Shown here in pieces: positions 46,871 to 58,800 of a DNA stretch of 64,000 bases (positions are counted from its first letter, which is position 1; each line of letters opens with the position of its first letter). The stretch is from Branchiostoma floridae (lineage: Eukaryota; Chordata; Leptocardii; Amphioxiformes; Branchiostomatidae): contig NC_049989.1 of NCBI RefSeq assembly GCF_000003815.2, positions 3,591,580 to 3,655,579 of the forward strand, written 5' to 3'. The position numbers and the translations under genes were made by a program. The notes below the pieces were generated by a model that ran no database searches, was not told the DNA's origin, and saw only the letters and a list, made by a program, of their open reading frames with translations.

Positions 46871-49156
46871 GCTGATCATCTGCTGCTGTCTTCAGCAAAC
46901 CAAGGAGCTTTTACCTGAAAAAAGCTCCTTGATTTACCTGAAAAAAGCTCATTGAGTAAACTGATAAAAAGGAAAAAAGGAAGTCACTTGAAGCCTGCTA
47001 GGTTATGTTTATATTAGTAGCTGACCTCGGGGCATGTGCATGACCTACCCATTTCCTAACTGATCCATATTCCCGATGTGTTTTCGTCATCTTGAGGACA
47101 ATAAGGCTTTCGACATTCTCCAGACAATGGTTGAGAGTTAGTCGTGAGCAGGGTCATTTGTTTGTTTGTTTGAACCTGTGTTGTTGGGAGTTTGTCCGGA
47201 ACTTGACATGGTAGTCCGTAAAGGTCGTCTACCTCAGCTATTGAGATGAAACCATACTCTGCTTGCATTTGGGGGGGGGGGGGGGAGGGGGATATCAATG
47301 CGAACGGTGGAACGAACTAGAGCTGGTAAAGGATGGATTCCAGGCAACCCCCAAACCCATCACCGACCTTGGTTAAAGATTGGTATGGAGCAAAGTCGGG
47401 GGATGGTCCTAAATGTGAGTGAGGGGACGAAGGTGGCAGAAATGAGTCCTATCGTAGTCATCTATCAGCATCTCTTAATTTTCTACGTCGGCTTGTTTGT
47501 TGATCGTACCTGGAAGGGGTCAAAGGGATGATGTCTTCTTAAGTAAGGATTGTGGTCAGATCTTCAAAGCATCTTCAACAACCACGCCAAATTGATTACA
47601 GTTTTATCCTAAATTAAATGTAAAATTTCAACTTTCTGTATTGTGTAAATGTCACAGACTTGGGGCCAAACAAGGCTACAGCTGACAGGGAGCCAAACAG
47701 TCCTGAGTTATATGTAAACCTTAATTCTAGCGAGCAGCTGGCGAATGTAAGCCCCCTGCCAGAAGACGCAAGCTGTGTCGGAATAACGAGATGTTGACAG
47801 GTTCCCAGGAAGTCGGCGCTGAAAGCAGGGTCAGTGACCTGGGGGCACGACCGTCTGTCTACCTGGTCTTCAATAACTTACAAACTGCACAACGGAAATT
47901 AAAATGAAAATCAGCCAAACAAACGCACGTTTATACATGTCTAACGTGCAGTTTGCAGACGTGTTTTCTTGCAGCCGATAATACTGCAGCTGTGCGTCCG
48001 CAACGTAATAGGATCTAATAGATGTCCGATGGCAATGATGACTCTCGCCCGACGTATCTTACCCGATGTAGCGATCGCCGTTCGCTTTAGCCAGGTATCG
48101 ACTCGAAAATCATGCAAAGTCGTGTTAAAAAAAACACGTCGGAAGTCGCAAAATGTATCAATGATTATGGAATTAAACGTAAATCCATACGTAAGCTTAC
48201 GAAACCGGGCAAGAATCGTTTCTATTCTTCATAAGTGATATTATACCGCCGTCACATTGGATGGCAAATGGAATGTGAACAAAGCTGTATCATGGTAAAG
48301 TTACCAGAAAAATACAGGGAAATATTCGGACCCAAACTTAATCCCCAAATCCCCATAGTTCGGTAATAATGTAAGTTAAGCAGTGTCAGCTATGATAAGA
48401 TTGATGTTTGTACATGTTGTGTCTTGGAATGTGATGTATCCGTGTGCTTGTACCGCGGCCATGGACTTCTTAAAGCTGCATAGATCGCCCTTCAAACGAG
48501 TCGTGTACTACATGTAATTCAAACCATTCTCCGTGTGTTGCAAAAGTTATGGCCCGACGGATTGGGACAAACGACCCTGTGTCCGTGACGTCACACCCGT
48601 GTGATCAGATCTGTCAGCTGGCTCCCACCCAACAGACAACCGCGTATCAAACCGCTCAGCCTCTGCTAACATGTTTGGACAGCCTTTAGTAGCTTGCCAG
48701 TATCTTACAATTAAAATGGTATTGGTTGCATTGTACATAACAGGGAAGAACACATGTGTAGAAGGAAAATTTGGATTTGCCGCAGTGGTTTACATTGTTT
48801 GAAAGAACAATGTTGAAGAAGTAAGAAATGGTTGATGTTAGGCATCTTAATACATGATATGTTGCAAAGCCGCTCTTAGCAAAGGCCAAAGTCACATCTA
48901 CGTATGGTCACATACGGAGTTTCAATGTATTTGTCGTTACCCCTCGGCCCCCTTTCACCCCCTCCCCTATCTCCCTGCATTTCACCCGCCCTCTCTGCCT
49001 CCCCCTTTCCCATCCTTTAATACGAAATTTCTTCGAAATTGAAGTTCCATGCTCCATCCCTTACTTTCGCGCCGTATTCTTCTCACCACAAAGGCTCCAA
49101 ACAACCCGTCTGTGCGTTTTGTCCGCCCCAGGTTGGAAACTGGCATCAATCAAGTG

Positions 49157-49246
49157 TAGCCTGGGTACCATCCTATTTCTACCGGGGCTCCTTACACTGT
49201 AGCGAGTGTAAGGAGCCCCGGTAGAATACGGATGATACTCAGGCTA
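49157..49246. mobile_element. 90-bp hairpin element
   Basis: tagcctgggtaccatcc, ctaccggggctccttacact and the inverted agtgtaaggagccccggtag, ggatgatactcaggcta form a near-perfect hairpin. The ends match the 'agcctgagtaccatcc' repeats at 10019-10125 and 7312. Confidence 0.8.
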
Positions 49247-49810
49247 AATCAAGTGTGTACCGAGCGCGTAATCACCACGACTGGCAAACAGTGCAGGGGC
49301 AAAGTGTCCACATTCTCCTTATCAAGGAGGAAGTGGGACGTTTCATGGCGAAGTTGTACAGGGATGACACGTGCCTTTCAAATGACGTCCCTTTTAGATA
49401 CAATATAACTTAATTGGAAATCGCAATATTACCAGTGAATTAAAAACCAATAGAAAATGATTATGATTCATCAACAAGAGATTTGCGTGATTTTTTTTGC
49501 GTAAATTTGGTTTTGCGGTAAACCAATACTGTATCTGCGGTTGCATAATTTGAATGAATGAATCAATGAATGATTTTATTTGTAAAGCCTTGCAGCTGTT
49601 TAGCTGAATTGAGCATTACTTACAGACAGGAGTCAAGCGTGTCTCCATACATTTATCAGTAAAATCATCGACATCGTAAAATAACTTGGCTAATTGTGGT
49701 TAAAAACAGTATAAGTTTACAAAGCACTCAGACAAATTACTAGGACATTGTTATTTCGGCTTGAATAAAAAAAACACGAATGTTATAAAACTTACAGTAT
49801 TCATTTTCAG

Positions 49811-52800
49811 GCCCAACGTCTGTGAGACAAAGGAGGGTGACCCACAGGCTCTGCCGGATGGGGAAGGTTTCATGCTGAAGATTAAGGAGTGCGGGAGTGG
49901 AGAGGATGGCTCCTACAGGTGTACCTACAGGTGGGTCTACCGTTGATACATCCTGACCACCCCTGCACTTTCCACATGGGACGGCCCTCAGGTCGTTTAC
50001 GGTCAAGCTGCTGCGAACAGAATTGGATCCTTCGCCAAGAAAGTTTTGTTTTCGGTGTCATTTGTGTGTTCGTGGACAGCACACCTGGAGAAGTTATATA
50101 TGACCCATATTCTCCAAGCAGAGGTTGGGTCACGAGGATTATAGTGGCCGTGATTTTTACACCCAACCTCTCCTAGAAGAATACACCTACTCTCTGCCCA
50201 GAAGCTACCTACCAGTGTACCACTCAAAGACCATGTTCAAAGCAATAGATGTCAACACCAGACGTTCTTCTGCATACCATGGTAAGCAGCTTGGATGCCA
50301 AATATCAAACTTTCTCGACACCTGCCCAGCAACCAAAATGTCAAAAGGATCCATCCACAGCTTCTCCAGCTATGTCGTCTACAAACAGACAAACAAACGC
50401 ATCCAACCACAAACGTCACTGAAAATAACCTTCTTGGTGCAGGTAACAATTGAAACATTACAGTACTGTCCCTCTCCCTTACACCAGGGCTTGAGTTCAA
50501 GTACACGGCTGAGTGCGTAGGCGTGTGTAAACCCGAGTGGTAGATAATCCATACCAGTGACAGGATTCAACACTTGGGCGTTATATCAACGTTACATCTA
50601 ATTGGCAAATTTCAGACCCCCAGGGTAGAATCCTGTCATATGTTTTAACCTTGTCAACATGCGTTAGTCTCGAACAAAACACAGATAAACATTTTGAGAA
50701 AAGGATACGATTCTGGTATTAAGGAACGTTGACTTAGCCATGTGATAATAGTGAAACACAACAAAAAGTGTCCTTGAATTCCTGGGTATAAACACTCTGG
50801 TACAAATGACCAATCAAAAAAGATACGTGTCATTTGCAACTGACGGGCCAAACATCAGACAGACTTATTTATTCGTTGAAATTTGAGTTAGCTCATTATG
50901 CTTGTTCCGTTCCTTCCTCTATTTCCAAACGAGGTCAATGGCCTGGACCAGACTGTGGTCACCATGGTTACTGGTAAATTGAGAGACAGTGTGGTTTTAA
51001 ATTACACAAAATAGCAAGTGGCAGGACAGAGCTCAGGGGGCTGTTCAACATATATAACGAAGGTGTTTGAGTAAGAATGAATAGCTATACCATGTGAAGC
51101 TCGAATGTAAGCATTGCGAATTTGCTTGCAAATGTTATTTTTCTAGCATTTTACTATGGTAACCAACATCACAAGATTCTGCTGACTTGAGTACAGTCTG
51201 TATCGTTATAGACTAGCGTATGTTTTAGATTTGGGATCCGACACATAACCCCACCGCCTCTCCTTGTAACCACAGCATGTTTGAACAATGACAGTTCCGT
51301 TTGACCTCCAGGGCAGACGACTTCCAGCAGAAATACACCGCTACCGTCACCTACCGCTGCTGTGCCGGGTACGCCCGTCAGCAGGGCAAGCCGGGATGCC
51401 CTCTCAGTAAGGCTTCAAGTTTGCTATTTCATCAGGTCCCTCTCATACCCCAATTATGCCCTCCCATTTGTTTATGGGCACAAATCCAATAGAGAAACAT
51501 CCAATAATGCCAGAAATACACATTCAATCATTTATCTCAAGTCTTTTTTTGTATGAGGTGGGGTCGATAAAACTTAAAAAGGGAATTCAACATCTACATA
51601 AACACACGATTTGTGGGGCCAATCATATACTCTTTGAGAGTGCCCACTCGGAGTAATACATGCATGAAACTTCAACGTTTTACACCCGTTCTCATTGAAA
51701 TGTGCAAAAAAGTGAACGTAGGCTCGAAATGTAGACCAGCGTAATTTTCAGGCACATCTACATAACTTATTAAAACATGTTGTGTTGTGGCAATATGAAT
51801 TAAAAAAATGACGGTACCCGTACGCGTAATATAACTTATATAATGTAAAGAAGGCGACAACATTTTGCACATTGCAATTACGAACCTTTAGTCAGTGATT
51901 TCGTCCAGGGTCCCGACGGTACCCCAAAATAGCCCGATAGCCAAAGGGCCTTGTATAGGTCACTCCCGAAAGTACAGTAAAACAGCCCGTTAACTATCGG
52001 GCCCCTTTTTCAATTGAACCGTAGCATAAACCAGGGTCTTAACAAATACCATTGTTGGTTTGTCAAAGTTGTCTTTTGTTCATAAGACTCTTAATAAGCT
52101 GTCATCGCTCTCGTTTCATAGAAGTGGCCGAGTTGAAGAATCTACTGGATACTGCGCGGGGCCTGGGTCTGTCGGAGTTCGTGTCTTACGCGGGGAAGGC
52201 AAAGTTAGAAGGCGCTCTGACGGGGATGAACAACTTCACAGTCTTCGCCCCCACCGACGGCGCCTTCCAGTCTATTCCCACAAGGGTAATCACTGATTTC
52301 GACTCTCCCTCAAAAAGGGCGACCCAAAGGGTAAATTATTTTTACGGAATTTGTTCCCGCCGTTCCTGGGGAGACGATGGCAACGTTTCAAGAACATGGT
52401 TTATCCAATCATTAGATGCCTGGTGAAACGGCTCCAAATGACTGTCTATAGTACATAATTTACCATTTGGTCACAACTAGATTTTATGGATTACGTCCTC
52501 TCGTTTTGAATTTACCACCCAGAAACATCGCTCTCTTGACACCATCTGTAAGGATTTTTCGATATGCTTGAATCCCTGAAACAAGCTGTCGCAGACTGAA
52601 ATAAAGCCCTGTGTGCTAATCAAAATAGGACTGATGCTTATCCATAAAGTCCAGTTTGTGAGACCTGTATACCCAACTTGCAAAGCATCCTAGCTACAAC
52701 AGGAGCCGTTTGACTAGACTAGCTTTCTGGCACGGCATCACAGACTGACGTCATTGACACAAAACGTGCACACATTTGTGATCACGAGACGATTCGACTG

Positions 52801-55800
52801 TCTTGACATGTAGCTCTAGGACAGCTTTTGATGCTATGCATGATAATCCATTTTGCTGCAATGGTGCCAACGTACCCCATGAGAATGAAAGTCATCACCC
52901 TCGCTATTATCGTCACCATGTCCGTATCAACATCATCATCATCACCTGCATCCTCCTCGTCATCATCACCTCACCATCATCATCATCATCTGATTACATT
53001 CGAACTTCACCATCATCTACGTCGTCATCAGAATCAGCGGTCACGTCATCATAATTTTCATCATGATTGGTGTCGTCGTCATCCTTTTCACCACGCTCCT
53101 GCTTCTGCTTCTGAAGCCACCTTACTCCTGGCAATGGTCTTGATGAGTGTCTTGCTGCATGTTGCTTTGGGTGTTACATGAGCTGTGGGCAGACATGGTC
53201 TTCTCTTTACTCTCTTTAGTTTTTGTCTCTTTGTCTTTTTATGTTTCACAGTTGAATCCTCTTGTTACATTTCTTGCAGTTATTATTACGTACGACCATT
53301 GAGTTCGCCATCATGGTCAATATAAGTTCTGCTTATGGTTCCCATTTGGGCCATTTCCACGTATTTTGTGGACAGTTTTATGACACTCTAACTGTTTGTA
53401 CCCATTTGAATCCCTAATCTCAGGGTGACACGCCCGCACTGACCTTGGATCAGCTGAAGGACACGTTGTTGAGTCACGTGGTGTCAGGCTGGCTTACGGC
53501 TAACAACATTCGTGATGAGGAGATCCTGAGGACTCTTGGGCCAGGAGAAATCCGTACCACGGCTTACAGTAACAAAAAGGTGGGATTTTTCCACATCACG
53601 TAAACTATGGATTGACTGCCGAAAAATAAACCCCTGTCACACGTACAGAATCTTCCCACGACTTTGCTCACGACCTCCCCCCAACCAAAGTCGCCGCTAG
53701 GTTGGGACTAGCCTGGACTCCATTCTAATTAATCTAACTCTGACGTTTGTTGCTGTTGTCACTTCTAAGAATAATATGACTTTCCCTTGTGTGACTTGTC
53801 AAACTTCATAGACTTTTGAAGACTAGTACCAGGCACCCCAACCACAGATCTTCTTGCTCCCGACCATCTCCCAACCATGGTCTGGAGACAGTCGGGAGGC
53901 CATGGAGGGATAAACAGTAAACTTCTGCTTACTCGTCATGACCTTTACTTGGCCCGTAAGAGCATACACGTACAATAAAAATTATTCATTCGTCCATCAA
54001 CGTTCTCCAGATAGTGAACGCCAACTGCGTGAAGGTCGTACTGAGTGACCAGCTGGCCAGCAACGGTGTCATTCACGTCGTCGACGGAATCCTACCGAAC
54101 ACCAAGAAATCAGTGCTGGAGATCATCAGCCAGGACAGCCGCTTCACCACTCTTAAGACAGGTCCGAGGTTTATTTCACGTACCACAAGTATTACATACT
54201 TTTATACGTTTCAAGCTATTTCTTCCTTCGTTGTAAGCCGCGGTGGTAAGAATAGTGGTAAGAATCTAAATTTAAAGCTCAATAACCTAATCAATATTTG
54301 GACCTTTTTGCATATCAATTCATAGTTGGGATAGACCTGCTCTCCAACTAAATATCTTTTGCATATCAATTCACAGCTAGGATATAAAAACTCTCTCCAA
54401 CAAGATTTCTGCAGTGTCACTGACGAAAGACACCGGGAGGTTGTTTGAAACGTCTGACCGTTTGCTTAAGTAACTGCTTATTGGCGAAGCTAATCATTTT
54501 AATTATCTATTCATTCATTTATCAATACTTAACCATGTGTACTTTACATGTTGTTACTTTGTGCCTCTTTTACAGCCCTTGGCCAGACTGACCTGCCCAG
54601 TGTCCTGGACTCGGACGGACAGATGACTGTCTTCGCTCCCACGGACTCAGCCTTCGACAACGTGCCACAGGAAACCTTGAATCGGCTGCTGGCAGACAGG
54701 AGATGTCTTAAAAGTTAGTTCATGCTGTTTGTCAGAGCTACTTCAGTGATGCCACATTCATAAACATTCGTACGACTTTGTTGAAACAGACGCTTTGTAT
54801 GCAAACCGGCCAACCACTGCATTGAAGGAGGGTATTTTCATGAGTATTTCTTCTCACGATATCTGACGTTTAAGCATTTTCAACGGGCTTCTACCTCCAC
54901 GGAGACTCATCCCATAGCGCGTGAGCGGCCCTTTTGCTTCAGTTCGGCGCGTCAGACTTTCTTCTCGCGATACCACCATCTTAAATCATGGACAGGAAGA
55001 CGTTTATATTTAGAATTCATGAGTTCAAACTTTGCATACAATCAAGACAGAAACGACCAGAAATAACTAAATGCTAATCACTTTTACCTTCGCGGGATCG
55101 GGAGGGGAACATCAACGTGTTTGCTTCTTTTCTTCCTCTTCTTCTTCTAGTTCTGCAAATAAATAAGGCCAATGATATGGACGAGACGGCTGCAATCATG
55201 GTCTGTACGTTTTTGCCTAGTGATTCGTTTTTCGTAAAATTCGTATAAATGCACCCCTGTGCTTTGTTAGTGACTGGGCATTCTAGTTCACATTACGGTT
55301 TGAAGACACAATGTGGTGCGGTTAAATTAAGCATCACCGCTGACCGACGATGGGTTGGCATGTCGGCAAAGCCGTCAAAACACCGCGATGATGTAGAAAA
55401 TGGACGAAAAAGCGGCACTCTTAAAACGACGCCCCCGCAGACTGGACTTGGTGGCTGGAAGACTAATGAAGGCTATTTGGTAGAATTGATGTGTGTGGGA
55501 TAATTGCGAGTTTTCTGCCAAAAGGATAGGAGACGAGACATACTAATAAACAAATGTGTCTTCAGGCACCTCCGACTCCGACTCTGATGGGTTTTCAGAA
55601 AGGTCAAGTCTGGCCTGCAGTAAAGCGGGGCGCTTCAGACAACCACAGAAACTGTTTTCTTTTTATGTCCTCGTTGTTTGATGTTAACTTTAAGTCCGCG
55701 CGCGTGTTTAGCAAATCTAGAACAGAAGTAGAATGTCCTTGAACGCCCTTCTGTTTGGCCTATTCTTAACTCGCCATTCGTACGTGTCCGTTAAAAGCCA

Positions 55801-58800
55801 TAGAAACAATTGTTTGCAAGATGTGGACCACCGCAATAACGTGAAGAGACGGAGTACATATTCCATTAGTTCGCTGTTTCATAGTCAAATGCCAGTCTGA
55901 AGTCCATGACTTGGTACAGCACCGTGCCGTCAGATGGTTAGCAATCCCGCTTCTGAATCACAAAATCGGTGGTTGTAATAAGTCATAGCGCACGCTGTGA
56001 CACGTCATTCCTGTGTTTTTGAATAGTTGATCAAGTGATAACTACACTTCTCATGATGATCAAGGGGCCGAATTATCAAAGAGTAACGTTGAAAGTTTCT
56101 TCACCGCAAATAAAACAGGCTCCGTGCTTTGAAAAGTCGCTATCAATGGGGTAACCTATATGCGTTTTTAGGGAAATCATGTAACCAGACGGTGGTTTCA
56201 TACTGCAATATCTTTTTAATATAATATTGCAGTTGTTTTCAAAATATTGCACCGTCCGTCGACTTGACACCCCTAAATGCACTGTTTTTTTAGGACAACG
56301 GATATAGTCTACTCCACGGATAAAGGTGAAGTAACTCTACATGATTCTTCTTAAAACGGTTTGACCCCCACGCCCTTGCTTTTGCAGACCTGCTGTTGCA
56401 CCACGTGATCCCGCACACCATCTGCGCAGACGCAGTGACAGGCAAACACCGGGCGGTGTCCATGGTTGGTGAGGACCTGAAGGTGGAACGAGACTCGGAC
56501 GACAAGATATTTGTCAACACGGCACAGGTAACACCATCAACAGTAGGGTTTATTGATGAAGGTTGCGCGGTTGCAATTAACTCCTTAATTTTCACAAAGT
56601 TTCAACTTGTATTTCGATCAGTGATTTTCATGACCCGGTAATGTGCCATTTATTAATTTGTGTTTGTTTGTTTGTTTGTTTGTATCGTATTACCAGGTCA
56701 TACAGGGAAATGTTCTGGGCTACAATGGTGTCGTCCACGTCATCGACAATGTTCTTGTCCCGAGTAAAGGTACGTTCTCCAATCTTCCAAACGTATCCAT
56801 ACGTCCTGATAATGCTACAAAATAACCTTTATTTAAGCACCAAGAGACCATGTCTAGCGGAGAAGTAGACGTTAAACAAGGACAACAACAACAACAACAA
56901 CATAATAAGTGATAAACATGCATGACTATTTTTTTAATGTTACTGCAATATTCCGCTTTTCTAATGTTGCGTTCCATAATCCCATGCACATGTTTAGTTC
57001 AGCTTCTACAGCATTCTATTCTAGCCTGACGAAATCGCACTTCTAGCGGCCCGCCCTACAGCTACAGGCCCCTCGGAGTTTGGAGTCATCGCTGCAAACC
57101 TTTCCAACCCGATGTCCTTAGAGTCGAGCAAATAGAATTTCAATTCTAAAGTTACCAAAGTTAAGAAAGAGTACGTAACTATGGTGATGCATAAGAAAGC
57201 TATCTGTTAATGAATCCAATATAATACAACACACAGCGCAGAACATCGTGGACGTCCTGGCCGCTTCCGGAGCAAGTCGCCTGGTGGAGCTTATTGAAAT
57301 AGCAGGACTGACGGACACTCTCCGTTCTCAGGACAACATCACAATCTTCGCTCCCTCTGACCAGGCAATAGAGGTACATAACAGTAGTGTTACACTATAG
57401 CCTCATTTCCAAATAGGCAACGTGGTAGTCACGAACGTCAACGCTGCATGCATTGATATGATAGACTGTAATATGTATGTTAAGTTTTTGTTTGCTTTGC
57501 TCTGTTCATGATAAGCAAAAATCAAAACCTTCCCTGAGGTCATGAGGGAAGGTGTAGGTAAGGGTCAGTCAAAATATATTCTCGAACCAGATCCACGGTG
57601 CGTAATGTATAGTATCAAACTCCGGTGCCCGTTTAACTCCCATGGCCGGCTACACTCCTTGGACAGCCTTGATACTATCTTATGGCACCGTAGGATCTGC
57701 TTGGAGATTAGTCAAAATATACATATCACGTAATTTGAGACCAAATAATTTCAGAGTTTAACGCATTTGATATCATTGATGATCTCCTATGTTTATTTGG
57801 TACCTTAAATTCGTCATTTCATATCTCATGCTGTATTGAATGTGCAAATCGTTATTGATATTCAAAGACTATGTTTTATGATGATCAGTATGTATTGATG
57901 GCCTCTGAAGTTCCAATCGTGTTAGTTTACTTTCTACGTCCCATCATTTCAGGAGTTGCCAGAGGAGACAGTGAAAGCCCTCACCAGCAACCCCGGCGCC
58001 TTGGCAGAGGTGCTGCAGTACCACGTCGTTCCGCAAGCGGCGTTTGCCAAGGACCTGAAGAATGGGGCCATGCTGCCGACTCTCGGCTCGTCTAACAAGC
58101 TGCACATATCAGTTAAGGTTTGTGATGAACAGTTTTCGACTATTGATAGTACGTAGGTAGAGTTCGTTTACATGAGTTCAGACGTTCATGAGATTAAGAC
58201 TTAAACGAACTTAAATAACTAAATGTTAAAATTATTTCCTCACCATTTCCACCTTCGCGGGAGGGAAACATGGCGCTTTTGCTTCGTTTCTTTCTATTCT
58301 TTTTCTCCAAACAACTAAGGCCAATGACCTGGACGAGACGGCTATCATCATGGTCTATCACCATGATTGCTGGTTAAGTAGCATGCGCCCTGTGGTGTTC
58401 GATTACATTATGTAGCAAGAGACAGGACAGCGCTGGAGGGGCTGGTCATCATAGGTTTGAATGTATTTGAGTAGTAGAGCATGGTTTATTAGGCTAGACC
58501 ATGTAAAGGCAAACATTACATTTTTTTTTGGACTGAAAAGTACCGTTAGTTGTCAAGAAATGACTGTTCCATTGCTCAGATTATCATTACTTATCGCTCC
58601 ATCTATAGGATTGGTTCTTCCACACCATGGTCAACGTCCAGTGCGCACGCGTCGTGAAAGCCGACCAAGGAGGCTGCAACGGGGTTGTTCACGTGATCAA
58701 CAAGGTACAGAGTTTTGTTAGATCAACATTTTTATCTGAATGACAGTTTCTAGAGGGCCATTCTCTCTATGTATAGGAGAATGCGATGATACGACAAGAT

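Larger units (their letters stand above)
46076..49810. other. Intergenic between the RAG1-like and TGFBI-like genes
   Basis: No exon that I can support. The missing signal-peptide exon and promoter of the TGFBI-like gene should lie here, but no ATG plus hydrophobic segment with a donor in the needed phase is convincing. The region holds the NRF1-like cluster (46550-46870), a poly-G run (47268-47290) and a hairpin element (49157-49246). Confidence 0.5.

Noticed and set aside
47956-48238. 89-codon open stretch after a ttttcttgcag acceptor-like site, between the RAG1-like and TGFBI-like genes
   Set aside because: It does not resemble the TGFBI N-terminus, has no signal peptide and no donor in the needed phase.
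52803-53181. Ser/His-rich open frames
   Set aside because: They arise from the (atc)n microsatellite within an intron of the TGFBI-like gene.
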